Position numbers and translations under genes: made by a program. A DNA stretch of 64,000 nucleotides. Origin: Tethya wilhelma (lineage: Eukaryota > Porifera > Demospongiae > Tethyida > Tethyidae). The notes under the pieces are model-generated. The model saw only the letters and a program-made list of their open reading frames with translations. It was not told the origin of the DNA and made no database searches. Positions within the stretch are counted from its first letter, which is position 1; every line of letters starts with the position of its first letter. The DNA lies in contig CAXIPT010000003.1 in NCBI GenBank assembly GCA_964030475.1, forward strand, positions 2,749,812 to 2,813,811, written 5' to 3'. This document shows positions 45,375 through 57,410 of this stretch, piece after piece.

Positions 45375-45575
45375 TACCATATAGCTCCAAATTTTCGTGG
45401 TTCAAAAAGTTCGCGAAAAGTCCGTTTTGAGCTAATTTTCGTGAATCACGATCTCTGAAATTATATTGCTGATATACGGTTTTCTAAATTTACGTGGAGA
45501 AAATTTTCGTGATATACGGTCAAATCACGAAATTCACGAAAATATTGTACCACGAAAATTTGGAGCCATACGGTA
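45375..45575. mobile_element. MITE inside PLE unit 1
   Basis: TACCATATAGCTCCAAATTT at the left end and AAATTTGGAGCCATACGGTA at the right are inverted repeats. 201 bp. Related in its first bases to the element at 9301. Confidence 0.75.
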
Positions 45576-45689
45576 TACACATCTCGGTAACAATGCAGTT
45601 AACATCATCAGGGAACTTGAGACAACATGCACGAAGTCAACAGTTTTATCAATGTTCAATGTTCATGCACACTTAGTGGAGGCATGTGA

Positions 45690-46420
45690 CGTCACCTTTT
45701 TAGAGTAGGTGTGGCTCCCGCTCGAGTTGCAGTTAGCGTCTCGATCTTGATGTTGGTGGCCAGGGTGGAGCTTTAACTTTTGCTTGAGTTGCAGCCAGAC
45801 TTCAGAGATCTCCTTGCCTTCATCTCTGTTCAATCTAATTCTTGGATCTGTTGTTCTGATGTAGAGTGCTTTCTTCACAAGTCTTTACTTGTGGGACCAC
45901 ATCCAGTACTTCAACAGTCTTCCAATCCATGTCGTGTCCATCCTTCCAGCTGTGTTCTGCGACAGCTGATCTCTCAAATCGGCCATACTTGCATGCAGCA
46001 AAATGTTTTTTTTTGTTCTGGTAGCCATTGGTTGTCCTGTCTCTCCTATATAGCAATCTACGCAGGTACAATTGATCTTATACACCACACCACTTCTCTG
46101 TTCTCTATCGACAGGGTCTCTCACTTTAGTCAGGAGTAGGCTGAGTGTTGGTGGTGATCTGAAAGCTGCACATATATTGTAATCCTTCGGGATCCTCCTG
46201 ACTGCTTTGCTTGTTCTTTGGTAATACAGAACCATTGATGTTGCCAACAGCTCACCCTCTGATTCTGTCCTATTTGGTGTCAGCAACTGCCTGCCCTTTG
46301 CTTCATTCACGATGGCACTAGGGTAGCCATTCCCCTTCAGGACCTTCTCGAGGTGTGATTGCTCACAACTTGGGGAATCTTTGTCACTTGTGATGTCCTT
46401 GACTGTTCTGAATAAGCAGT
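45690..46420 (-). pseudogene. Penelope-like retroelement 3' end (GIY-YIG), unit 1 left arm
   Basis: Minus-strand translation includes VRDPVDREQRSGVVYKINCT, then C.DCYIGETGQP. With frameshifts it continues to the EHSWKDGHDMDWKTVEVLDV and YIRTTDPRIRLNRDEGKEIS blocks. GVVY...CYIGETG is the GIY-YIG endonuclease core and LNRDEG...W its conserved end, as found C-terminal to the reverse transcriptase in Penelope-like elements. Only the end of the RT connector and the endonuclease remain. Broken by frameshifts. Confidence 0.75.
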
Positions 46421-46479
46421 TTGCGACTTCTCTCTTCACGGAGGACATTACGAGCACTTGACAAAGATTTCCTGAGTTG

Positions 46480-47290
46480 TAAGCAATCACACCTTGAGAA
46501 GGTCCTGAAGGGGAATGGCTACCCTAGTGCCATCGTGAATGAAGCAAAGGGGAGGCAGTTGCTGACACCTAATAGGACAGATTCACGGAATGAACCGTTG
46601 GCAACAGCAGTTATTCCGTATTACCAAGAAACAAGAGAATCCTTCAGGGGGATCCTGAAGGATTACAATGTACGTGCAGCTTTCAGATCACTATACCAAC
46701 ACTCAGCCGACTCCTGACTAAAGTCAAAGACCCTGTCAATAGAGAACAGAGAAGTGGTGTGGTGTATAAGATCAATTGTACCTGCGGAGATTGATATATA
46801 GGAGAGACAGGATGACCAATGGCTTCTAGAATAAAAGAACATTTCATTGCATGCAAGTATGGCTGATTTGAGAGATCAGCTGTTACAGAACACAGCTGGA
46901 AGGATGGACATGATATGGATTGGAAGACTGTGGAAGTACTGGATGTTAAAACAACCACAAGTAAAGACTTGTGAAGAAAGCATTCTACATCAGAACAACA
47001 GACCCAAGAATTATAGACTGAACAGAGATGAAGGCAAAGAGATCTCTCAAGTCTGGCTCCAACTCAAGCAAAAGTTTAAGCTCAATCCTGGTCACCAACA
47101 TCACAATAGAGATGCTAACTCTAACATGAGTGGGAGCCATGCCCACTCCAAATAGGCGAGGTCACTGACCTCTGCTGAGCGTGCCTGAATATTGCACATT
47201 GATAAAACTGTTGATTTCATACATGTTTCTCATTATTTGCCCTGCATGATGATGGTAACTGCATTGTTACTGAAACGTAGGCAGAATTTA
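46480..47290 (+). pseudogene. PLE 3' end, unit 1 right arm
   Basis: Reverse-oriented relative of 45690-46420. It encodes SHLEKVLKGNGYPSAIVNEA, KGRQLLTPNRT and LNRDEGKEISQVWLQLKQKF in different frames. The GIY-YIG core has a stop (CGDZYIGETG-like). Degenerate. Confidence 0.72.
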
Positions 47291-47506
47291 TTTTCAATCT
47301 GCATACTGGGTTGGTGAACAAGAATTAAATTTAATAATGACTACCACTTAACCAGAAATGCCTTTTGAATTTATGAGCATTGATTATAACAAGATATATT
47401 ATAACAAGATTGCATGAATATAATTGCCATTATTACACATTACGGTCACACATCAAAGAATTGTGGTCTACAGTATTTCTAGTAGACTAGCAAGAAAGAC
47501 TAAGTT

Positions 47507-47877
47507 CAGGGGCGTAGCTAGGATTTAGAAGAAGGGGGTGCTGAAATTGAGCGCGAAAAATTTTGTGGTGCTACGCCCACTTTTGGATCACGTGATCGAA
47601 TTTGTGACCTTTGAACTATTGTTGGGTGCTAGCTGCTCAGCGCCTATGGCTTTACGATCAACCTAGCGTGAATTAAACCGTTTTGACGTTTGTTTATCAA
47701 GAGCTTAGACATGAATGAGCTTGGAAAATAGCGTCAAAGAACAAACAAGTAAGAAATAGAGATTGCAAAAGGCCTGATAACTTATTAATAAATCCAATTA
47801 TTAATGGTTTTTGCACTTCCGGTCAGCGGAAAAGGGGGTGCTCAAGCCCCCTGAGCACCCCCCTAAATACGCCCCTG
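47507..47877. mobile_element. hAT-like MITE with target duplication TAAGTT
   Basis: Termini CAGGGGCGTAGCTAGG and CCTAAATACGCCCCTG are inverted repeats; TAAGTT occurs directly at both sides (47501-47506 and 47878-47883). The corresponding sites in units 1 (about 44862) and 3 (about 49499) are uninterrupted, so these are empty sites. 371 bp, non-coding. The CAGGGGCG ends are hAT-like, but the duplication is 6 rather than 8 bp. Confidence 0.9.
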
Positions 47878-48639
47878 TAAGTTGAAGAGAGAAATCTAGC
47901 CTATTTTGCTCACGAAAGGGAAGCTTTTAGACAGTTTAAGCCACAGTTTTCTGGTTTTTTTCTAGTAGTCCATTTTTCGCGTGGCTTGGCTGGCATTCTC
48001 AACACATAAAAACTCAAACGAGCTTTTCCAATACAGTCGAAAGGTTTTTCTTTCAAACCGAGAGTAGTGATGCTAAGTAAAAGGGAAACCTCTTCAACTA
48101 AACTGACAAGAAGCAGCGAGCTTCTTTTTTTGTTGTTTTTTTCAGCAACTTTTTTAAACTAGAACAGTGGGGTGCCTGAGCGCCGCTTGTACAAATAATT
48201 TCATTTTACAAAAACTCAGGATCTTGGACACAGAAACCACAGTTTAGTAATTCAGTAGCTTCACTTTTTTAGTAAGAAAGCAGCCACAATGGCCTGATCT
48301 GTTGCTTCAATTCTCTTTTCAAACTTGCAGTAATTTTAGAAACCTTGTTGGTACACATTTTTATGACGTAAATGCCATTGCTAAGACAGTAGTCAATCTG
48401 GTTGGTCACAAAAATGAGTAATAAATGTGTTATTATCCGTGCTACTCTAGGGATGTACTACAGATACAACTAGCGACCTTGGACTCTGCCCTCGGCCTTG
48501 AGTTGTATTCGTAGTACATCCCTCGAGCATGGGTAATAACCTATACACGTTTCAGTAACAATGCAGTTACCATCATCAGGGAACATAATGAGACAACATG
48601 CATGAAGTCAACAGTTTTATCAATGATCAATGTTCACGC

Positions 48640-48995
48640 ACACTCAGCTCAGTGGACTTGAGGCGTGTGACATCACCTCTTCAGAGTGAACATGGCTCCC
48701 ACTCGAGTTGCAGTTAACGTCTCGATCATGATATTGGTGACCAGGGCGGAGCTTAAACTTTTGCTTGAGTTGAGCCAGACTTCAGAGATCTCCTTGCCTT
48801 AATCTCTGTTCAATCTAATTCTTGTGTCTGTTGTTCTGATGTAGAGTGCTTCTTTGTCTTTCCTTGTGGTTCTCTTCCACATCCATTGTCTCCAGTCTTC
48901 CAATCCATTTCATGCCCATCCCTCCAGCTATGTTCTGCAACAGCTGATCTCTCAAATCAGCCATACTTGCCTGCAGCAAAATGTTCTTTCATTCT
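48640..48995 (-). pseudogene. PLE 3' end fragment, unit 2 left arm
   Basis: Short minus-strand remnant covering the EHSWRDGHEMDWK and YIRTTDTRIRLNRD blocks only; the GIY-YIG core is missing. Confidence 0.65.
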
Positions 48996-48999
48996 ATTG

Positions 49000-49330
49000 G
49001 ATGTGGAAGAGAACTACAAGGAAAGACTTGTGAAGAAAGCACTCTACATCAGAACAACAGACCCAAGAATTAGATTGAACAGAGATGAAGGTAAGGAGAT
49101 CTCTCAAGTCTGGCTCCTACTCAAGCAAAAGTTTAAGCTCCACCCTGGTCACCAACATCACGATAGAGACGCTAACTCTAACATGAGTGGGAGCCATGCC
49201 CACTCCAAATAGGTGACGTCACACGCGTCTACTGAGCGTGCCAGAACATTGCACATTGATAAAACTGTTGATTTCATGCATGTTTCTCATTATTTGCCCT
49301 GATGATGGTAACTGCATTGTTACTGAAACG
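49000..49330 (+). pseudogene. PLE 3' end fragment, unit 2 right arm
   Basis: Plus-strand remnant encoding ALYIRTTDPRIRLNRDEGKE and ISQVWLLLKQKFKLHPGHQH, then the 3' flank with GATGATGGTAACTGCATTGT. Confidence 0.7.
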
Positions 49331-50229
49331 TTGGCAGAATTTATATTCAATCTGCATACTGGGTTGGTGAACAAGAATATAACTGCATGCCATTATTACT
49401 CATTACGATCACACATCAAAGGATTGTGGTCTACAGTATTTCTAGTAGACTAGGGTGATATTGATATCACCCAGGAAGTAAAGCAAGAAAGAATATACTA
49501 AGTTGAAGAGAGAAATCTAGCCTATTTTCCTCATGAAAGCGAAGCTTTTAGACAGTTTAAGCCTCTTGTTTCTAGTAGTCAATTTTTCACATGGGTTGGC
49601 TGGCATCACTTCTCTCGGTTTGAAAGAAAAACATTTTGACAATACTTGGAAAAGCTCGTTTGAGTTTTTATGTGTTGAGAATGCCAGGGAAACCTCTTCA
49701 ACTAAACTGACAAGAAGCAGCGGGCTGCTCTTTTGTTGTTTTTTCAGTAACTTTTTAAAACTAGAACTGTTACAGTGGGGCACCTGAGCCTCTTGTACAA
49801 ATAATTTTTATTGTACAAAAAAACAGGATCTTGGACACAGAAACCACACTTTACTAGTTCAGCAGCTTCACTTTTTTAGTAAAAAAGCAACCAAAATGGC
49901 CTGATCTGTTGCTTCGATTCTCTCTTCAAATTAGCAGTGATTTTTGAAGCCTTGTTGGTATGCATTTTTATGACGTAAATGTTGCTAAGACAGTAGTCGA
50001 TCTGATTGGTCAGAAAAATGAGCAGTAAGTGGGTTATTATCTGTGCTACTCTTGGGATGTACTAGCAACCTTGGGCTCAGCCCTCGACCTTGAGTTGTAT
50101 TCATAGTACATCCCTCGAGCATGGGTAATAACCTATACATGTTTAAGTAAAAATGCAGTTACCATCATCAGGGTACATAATGAGATAATATGCATGAAGA
50201 GTCAACAGTTTTATCACAATGTTTAAGCA

Positions 50230-51010
50230 CGCTGAGCTCAGTGGAGGCATGTGACGTCACCTCTTCAGAGTGAACATGGCTCCCGCTCCGAGTTGCAGTT
50301 AGCGTCTAGATCATGATATTGGTGACCAGGGCAGAGCTTAGACTTTTGCTTGAGTTGAGCCAGACTTGAGAGATCTCCTTGCCTTCATCTCTGTTCAATC
50401 TAATTCTTGTGTCTGTTGTTCTGATGTAGAGTGCTTCTTTGTCTTTCCTTGTGGTTCTCTTCCACATCCATTGTCTCCAGTCTTCCAATCCATTTCATGC
50501 CCATCCCTCCAGCTATGTTCTGCAACAGCTGATCTCTCAAATCAGCCATACTTGCCTGCAGCAAAATGTTCTTTCATTCTGGTAGCCATTGGTCGTCCTG
50601 ACTCTCCTAGATAGCAATCTCTGCAGATGCAATTGATCTTACACACCACACCGCTTCTCTGTTCTCTATCGATATATAGGGCCTTTCACTTTAGTCGGGA
50701 TGTGTCTGCCGAGTGTTGGTGGTGATCTGAAAGCTGCATATATAATATTTGTAATCCTTTAGGATCCTCCTGACTGCTTCACTTGTTCCTTGGTAATACA
50801 GAACCATTGCTTTTGCCAACGATTCACCCTCTGAATCTGTCCTATTAGGTGTCAGCAATTGCTTGCTCTTTGCTTCATTCTCAATGACGCTAGGGTAGCC
50901 ATTTTCCTTCAGGACCTTCTTGTGGTGTGATTGCTCACAACTAAAGCTAATCTTTGTCACTCGTGATGTCCTTGGCTCTTCTGAATAACCAGTTTGCAAC
51001 TCCTCTCTTC
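50230..51010 (-). pseudogene. PLE 3' end, unit 3 left arm
   Basis: Contains the RT-proximal block (HHKKVLKENGYPSVIENEAK, QLLTPNRTDSEGESLAKAMV), the GIY-YIG core (INC.CRDCYLGESGRP) and the LNRDEGKEIS end, split between frames. Confidence 0.72.
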
Positions 51011-51014
51011 ACGG

Positions 51015-51850
51015 AGGACATCATGAGTGACAACGACTCCCTTCTTTGTAAGCAGTCACACCTCGAGAAGGTCCTGAAGGGAATGGCTACCCTAGTGTCG
51101 TTGTGAATGAAGCAAATAACAGACAGTTGCTGACACTCATAGGACAGATTCAGAAGATGAACCATTGGCAACAGCAGTGGTTCCGTATTACCAAGGAACA
51201 AGCGAAGCAGTCAGGAGGATCCTGAAGGATTACTATAATTATATGTGCTGCTTTCAGATTACCACCAACGCTCACCAATTAACTCCTGACTAAGGTGAAA
51301 GACTTTATTGATAGAGAACAGAGAAGCAGTGTGGTGTATAAGATCAATTGTATCTGTGGAGATTGCTTTATAGGATCGAGAGACAGGACAACCAATGGCT
51401 ACCAGAATGAAAGAACATTTTGCTGCATGCAAGTATGGCTGATTTGAGAGATAAGCTGTTGCAGAACAGAGCTGGAAAGATGGGCATGAAATGGATTGGA
51501 AGACTGTGGAAGTAATGGATGTGGAAGGGAACCACAAGGAAAGACAAGGAAGCACTCTACATCAGAACAACAGACACAAGAATTAGATTGAACAGAGATG
51601 AAGGCAAGGAAATCTCTCAAGTCTGGCTCCAACTCAAGCAAAAGTTTGAGCTCAATCCTGGTCACCAACATCATGATTGAGACGCTAACTGCAACTTGAG
51701 CAGAAGTCTGACGTCACACACCTCTACTGAGCGTGCATGAATATTGAACATTGATAAAACTGTGCATTTCATGCATGTTTCTCTGTATACAGATTAAATA
51801 TAACAAACTTGAATTTGCCAATGTTTCGTTAACAATGTAGTTACCAGCAT
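51015..51850 (+). pseudogene. PLE 3' end, unit 3 right arm
   Basis: Plus-strand mirror of the previous fragment, with ALYIRTTDTRIRLNRDEGKE intact and the upstream endonuclease core frameshifted (ICGDCFIGSRDRT-like). Confidence 0.7.
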
Positions 51851-51904
51851 CAGTGTAAATAATAGGTTGGTGAACAAGAATTAAAGACTTACACCCAACC
51901 AGCA

Positions 51905-53100
51905 ACTTATTACGTAGGCATTCTTTTATCTAAGCATCACTAAATAGAGTATTTCTTTGTCCGAGCATTATTATACTAACCTTAGCATTCTTTATCCAGG
52001 CATCACAAATTAACCTGAGTATTCATTTATCCAAGCAAGCAAAACTAAATTGAACCTATGCATTCTCTATCTAAGTATCACGCACAAATTAACCTAAGCA
52101 TTCTGTTATCTAAGGATTACTAACCTGAACATTCTTTTATCCAAGCAAGCAAGTTTAACCTGAGCATTCATTTATACGAGTATCAATAAACGTGGAGCAT
52201 TCGTTTATCCAAGCATCCCTAACATATAGGCACATTCCTTTAACTGAGCATCACTAAATTGAGAATTTCTTCATCCAAGCATAGCTAAATTGAGTGTTCT
52301 TTTATTCAAGCAGCACTAAATTGAGCATTGTTTTCTTAAGTATTACAGTAAGAGATTGGACAATGGAATTGGACAATATAAATTTATATCAAAGTGTTAG
52401 GTGCTAATTTATGTGGTAGGCTTATGCTAAGATCATTTAGGTGTGTATGGTGTTAATGTAGTCAGCAGACTTCTTGTTGATAGTAATTGTAACTAGTTAT
52501 CTTTAGAGCTATTTCCTATATGTAACACGTGGCTGGAATTGTGCAAATATCTTTTTAGGAATTTCCTGTTAATTTTTTACATCATACCTTTCTGTATGTT
52601 CCTGTCTTTGAGTTCAATGCATTTTCATTTCCTTGTTGCTAGGTTACTTGTTTAGTTGTGTTGGTTTGATGTTGAATATTTGCTACTTTATATCATTACT
52701 TTGAGTTTTGTATATAAGTAGAGAGCATTTTGGTGTTTGTCATTCCATCGAAATTTGGTGAATTAAAATATTCTCGGCAAATCAATTGTCTAATCCCCGA
52801 CAATTACTAAATTGAGCAATTATTTATTTGAGTATTACTAACCTAAGCTTTCTTTTCCCCAAGCATCATTAAATTGAGCATTAAACATAACTATATTAGG
52901 CAATCCTTTATCCAAGCCTTACTAACCTGAGATTTTTTTCTCCAAGAAAGCTAAGCATTCCCTTATCTGAGCATCACTAAATTCAGCATTTTTTCCCCAT
53001 ATCATCATCAAAATAAGCATTTTTTTTTATCTGAGCATTAGTAACCTGATAATTTTTTTATCCGAGCATCACTAAATAAATGAGCATATACTTTATCTGA
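51905..53100. repeat. Degenerate tandem repeat built on TTTATCTGAGCATTACTAA
   Basis: Repeated phrases such as TTTATCCAAGCATCACTAAA and TTGAGCATTCTTTTAT at 20-50-bp spacing, interrupted at about 52356-52802 by a different element. Similar phrases lie at 44470-44580, so the array probably flanks the PLE block on both sides. Confidence 0.75.
52356..52802 (+). mobile_element. Candidate solo LTR or TIR element within the repeat array
   Basis: Unique insert interrupting the GAGCATT array. It contains TATATAAGTAGAGAGC (TATA-like, 52711) and GAATTAAAATATTC followed by AATTGTCTAATCCCCGACA. AGATTGGACAAT at the left and ATTGTCTAATCC at the right are imperfect inverted repeats. No clear target duplication, so class is undecided. 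Confidence 0.35.
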
Positions 53101-53600
53101 GTCTGCTATGTTTTGGTCTACATGAGATATATTTTGGTCTACATGAGATATGTCTTGGTGAAAGCGTGTGTGTGTTAGTGAGGGTTCCTTAAGGCAATAA
53201 TTAGGATAGGCTGTTGGACACACAATTGAGAAGTCTGTTTCTTCTCGTAGTGGGCCAATGAAACAAGCTCAATGGTATAAATACTGGCCACCATACCTCC
53301 AGGCAGAGGGAAGAGGGGAAGCTGTGCATGTATCACATGGGGAAGAGTTCCACCGAAGAGCCTACCTCGAGGGGTGGGTCATAGGGTAGTGGGGCATTTG
53401 GATCTGAATGCACACCGGAGCACTCGTCTCAGCATGTGTACGGCCAGACGGCCTAGCATGAAGTCCTCTTCTCATTCTCGGGGGGTTGCTCTCCTGGTTG
53501 CATTTGTTTGGCACACACCCATCTCTTGCTACCTGCTGTGAGCCTCTCTATACACCGTGGCCCTTCTGGAACTGCTGCCCTCACTGTTTTCGTCTCCTTA
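53100..53600. other. Interval without recognised gene
   Basis: Contains a short direct repeat TTTTGGTCTACATGAGATAT (twice, about 53111-53150) and GC-richer unique sequence. No supportable exon. Confidence 0.45.
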
Positions 53601-53945
53601 CCCTACCCCTCTTGGACTGGTTCCAATACCCACTGTCCCTCTTGGACTGGTTCCACTTCCCACTACCTCTCACGGATTGCTTTCAATACCCCTCTTGGAA
53701 TGGTTTCACTTTCCACTACCCCTTTATAACTGCCTTCCTGCCCCTCTTGGACTGGTTCCAATACCCCTCTTGGACTGGTTCTACTTCCCACTGGACCTTC
53801 CTACCCCTCTTGGACTGGTTCCACTTCTAACTACCCCTCTTGGAGTGCCTTCCTACATACCCCTCTTGGACTGGTTCCAATATCCCTCTTGGACTACCAT
53901 CCCTACCCCTTGGACCCTACCCCTCCCTCTTCGACTGGTGTTCCA
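53600..53945. repeat. Minisatellite CCCTCTTGGACTGGTTCCA
   Basis: About ten to twelve imperfect repeats of CCCCTCTTGGACTGGTTCCA with spacers of varying length (AATACC, CTTCCCACTA). Confidence 0.88.
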
Positions 53946-54086
53946 ATAACCCTTATCTGCACATGTGGTGAGCATTGTGTAGTTTTATTATTACATGGTG
54001 TTGGTTGTTGGTGGTGCGCACGCGAGAGTGATAACAATCGTGTGTGTGTGTAGCAACGGAGGTATGATAGTAACTGGGACCATTCC

Positions 54087-54182
54087 GTATCCATATAGCA
54101 TGAGTGTGTGTGTATGTGTGTGTGTGTGTGTTTGTGTGTGTTTGTGTATGTATGTGTGTTTGTGTGTTTATGTGTGTGTGGG
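54087..54182. repeat. (GT)n-rich microsatellite
   Basis: GT-rich tract with TTTGTG interruptions. Confidence 0.9.
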
Positions 54183-54188
54183 CTGAGT

Positions 54189-54610
54189 GTTACATTGAAT
54201 TGTATGGAAAAAATTTAAAAAATAAAAAAAAATTTAAAAAATTAAAAAATTAAAAATAAAAAAAAAAAATTAAAAAAAAAAACACCAAAAAAATTAGATA
54301 GGATGCACTTGATTTATTCTCACAGTGATTTTACATTGAATTCTACATACACTCTATGATTCATGCATAGCGGTAAGAATATGTGACTGTGTGTGCTCTT
54401 TCTCTCTTTCATTCTTCCTTAGTTCTTCTTTCTAATTTATTTTTTTTCTCTTTCTCTCTGTTTCTTTCTTAGTTCTTCCTTAAATCTTTCTTAGTTCTTT
54501 CTTTCTCTATTAGTTCTTTCTTATTTCTTTTTCATTCTTTCTCTCTTTCTTTCTTAACACTCTCTCCTTCTCTTTCTTAACTCTCTCTCTCCTTCTCTTT
54601 CTTAGTGTTT
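54189..54610. repeat. A-rich tract followed by CTTT/TTCTTAG simple repeat
   Basis: 54205-54295 is nearly all A with TTAAAAAA interruptions; 54395-54605 is a degenerate CTTTCTTAGTTC pyrimidine repeat. Confidence 0.8.
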
Positions 54611-54799
54611 TATGTTATATGTTGCGAGTGTGTGAGTATAATCTATAGAAAGAAACCAATCAATTTAGTTAGAATGCACAACTCCCTTCCCCCACTTTGA
54701 TTCATACATATTTGTGGTGTAACTCATGTCTATTTGACTTGAAATGGTCTCAGTTACTATCAACCCTCCGTTGTACACACCAATCACTGCAAGCAGTGT

Positions 54800-56240
54800 T
54801 TCGTTTACTCCCACTCACCTCTTAAGTTTTGTAGATTTGAGCAGTGGACTTGCTTTTTGCTCTTCCTGCCAGCAGTGCTTCGTTGACTCCCTCTTCACTC
54901 TTAAGTGTTGAAGGTTTGGAATGTCTGCATGCTTTTTGTTCTTGCTGTCGGCAGTATTTCGTTGACTCCCTCTTCACTCTTAAGTGTCGCAGGTTTAGAA
55001 TGTCCACTTTTTTGTTCTTGCTGTCGGCAGTGTTTCGTTGACTCCCTCTTCACTCTTAAGTGTTGCAGGTTTGGAATGTCTGCGTGCTTTTTGTTCTTGC
55101 TGTCGACAGTATTTCATTGCCTCCCTCTTCACTCTTAAGTGTTGCAGGGCTGAGTAGGCGACTTGTTTTGTGCTCTTCCTGCTGGCAGTATTTCGTGACT
55201 CCCTCTTCACTCCTAAGTGTTGCAGGTTTGAGTAGTAGACATGCTTTTTGCCCTTGCAGTTATTTATCGACTCCCTCTCCACTCTTAGTGTTGAAGGTTT
55301 TGAATGTCTACTTGCTTTTTGTTCTTGCTGTCGGCAGTATTTTGTTGACTCTCTTTTCACTCTTAAGTGTTGCAGGTTTGAGTAGTCGACTTGCTTTGTG
55401 CTCCTCCTGCTGGTAGTATTTCGTGACTCCCTCTCCACTTTTAAGTGTTGCAGGCTTGACTTGCTTTATGTTCTTCCTACTGGCATTGCTTCGTTGACTC
55501 CCTCTCCAATCTTGTTGCAGGTATGGAATGTCCACTTGCTTTTTGTTCTTTTTGTTGTCAGTATTTCGTTGACTTCCTCTTCACTCTTAAGTGTTGCAAT
55601 ATTGAGTAGTCAACTTGCTTTTTTCTCTTCCTGCTGGCAACTACGTATTTTGTTGACTCCCTCTTAACTCCTAAGTGTTGCAGGCCTGAGTAGGCGACTT
55701 GTTTTGTGCTCTTCCTGCTGGCAGTATTTCGTGACTCCCTCTTCACTCTTAAGTGTTGCAGGTTTGAGTAGTAGACATGCTTTTTGCTCTTGCAGTTATT
55801 TATCGACTCCCTCTCCACTTTTATAGTGTTGAAGGTTTTGAATGTCTACTTGCTTTTTGTTCTTGCTGTCGGCAGTATTTCGTTGACTCCCTCTCCACTC
55901 TTAAGTGTTGCAGGTTTGGAATGTCCACTTGCTTTATGTTCTTCCTACTGGCATTGCTTCGTTGACTCCCTCTCCAATCTTGTTGCAGGTTTGGAATGTC
56001 CACTTGCTTTTTGTTCTTTTGTTGTCAGTATTTCGTTGACTTCCTCTTCACTCTTAAGTGTTGCAGGTTTGAACAGTCAACTTGCTTATTGCTCTTCCTA
56101 CTGGCAGTGTTTTGTTGACTCCCTTTTCACTCTTATGTGTTGCAGGTTTGAGTGGTCACCTTGCTTTTCACTCTTGCTTTTTGCTCTTGCTGCTATGCTA
56201 GCAGTGTGTTGTTGATGAACCCTCTTCACTATCAAGTGTT
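54800..56240. repeat. Satellite array, about 18 copies of a 75-90-bp unit
   Basis: Each unit has TTCGTTGACTCCCTCTTCAC, TCTTAAGTGTTGCAGGTTTG and a variable CTTGCTTTTTGTTCTTGCTG part. Copies start near 54870, 54959, 55036, 55113, 55191, 55267, 55341, 55418, 55493, 55567, 55651, 55729, 55805, 55880, 55960, 56034, 56111 and 56208. Long open frames across it are a consequence of the repeat. Confidence 0.93.
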
Positions 56241-57410
56241 GCTTGCAGTACGTTTGACTACTGTTTACTATTCATGGACTCTCTGCATGGCTAGCAGTGT
56301 GTGGGTTGACTTGCTCTTGACTCTTAACTCTAACTCTCTTGTGGTGAGTACAGCTGTGGTGAACTCTTACAACTTAAGACAAGACAAGATAGAATGTGTG
56401 TGGTCAACGCTCACAATTAAGCTTATAATGCTATTGTATATTTTAAAGGGTAAAACGTGATTTGACACCAAAAGTAGCATGTTTTCTAGGTCAAAATGTT
56501 GCGTGAATGTGAATGATGTATCCAGCATAATGAAAATTATGCACAATGGATGGAATGATATTTCAAAGCTTGTACAGTATAGAGACACGCAATACAGGGA
56601 ATGGGGAAATACTGGGAGATATGGCATGGGATTATTTAGATAATCCTTTCTGAATTGTCGGCACATTCAACTGATCCGCTGTCAGACTAGAATTGTCTCA
56701 ATTTTTGGATTTTTTGAGATTCTTTGTTCTCTATTGTCGATTGATAGCCTGTATTTCAGATCTGCTCAAAATTTTAGACATTTTCGAGTCTTTACTACAA
56801 GTTTTAATTGCATTTTTTTGCATTCATGCTACTGTCAATTTTCAGCTTACAATAGTCAGTAGTTTCTTTTGTCCTCCTTTAGTCTATAGTGCCTAGTTAT
56901 TTCACACTGAAAAATGAAATATCATGTTGGTACCATAACAATATAGTTTCAATTTTTGAAGTTCAGCTGGCAACTTTAATCTCATGACATTTGCAGACTC
57001 TCTACGTCGCTGCAATCGTGTTACAAGCAGTTTAAGTTCAAAACTGTATCATCTCTTCTGCCGCTGTTATCACAGCGTTTTTATTTTATTATCATCACCA
57101 GTCATTCATCAATTTCATGGTAGCTAAGATCTGCTTTAATATCCAAACTTATTTTATTGGTACCAAACTATTTCTCATAATTATATTAGCTGGATTTTTC
57201 TTTACTAGTCATTAACTTAATCTCAAACATTTCCATCGCTGTTATACAGCTGACTATCACCAGTGATATAATTTACATAACCCATGTGATTTTGTTTCTT
57301 GCCTCATCAGACGTAAATAAACTTAAAAGATATCGCATAAATTTCTACTAGTAGTTATATTAAATTTGACGGTAGCAGTATATTGTAACGGACAATTTCT
57401 GATATTGATT
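56241..57410. other. Interval without recognised gene
   Basis: AT-rich, stops in all frames, no clear repeat structure seen. Confidence 0.5.

Larger units (their letters stand above)
44790..51900. repeat. Array of three composite units, each an inverted pair of PLE 3' ends
   Basis: The marker TTTCTAGTAGACTAG starts units near 44802, 47476 and 49438, and ATGACGTAAATG (near 45198, 48363 and 49972) recurs in each. Within each unit a minus-strand then a plus-strand fragment of the same Penelope-like element face each other, so each unit is largely a palindrome inside a direct tandem array. Confidence 0.8.

Noticed and set aside
53486..53949. Trp/Pro/Leu-rich repeat protein
   Set aside because: All three frames are open because the sequence is a CCCTCTTGGACTGGTTCCA minisatellite; no splice or domain evidence.
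54822..56215. Repeat protein in the 54.8-56.2 kb array
   Set aside because: Both strands and several frames are open through the satellite; treated as repeat only.
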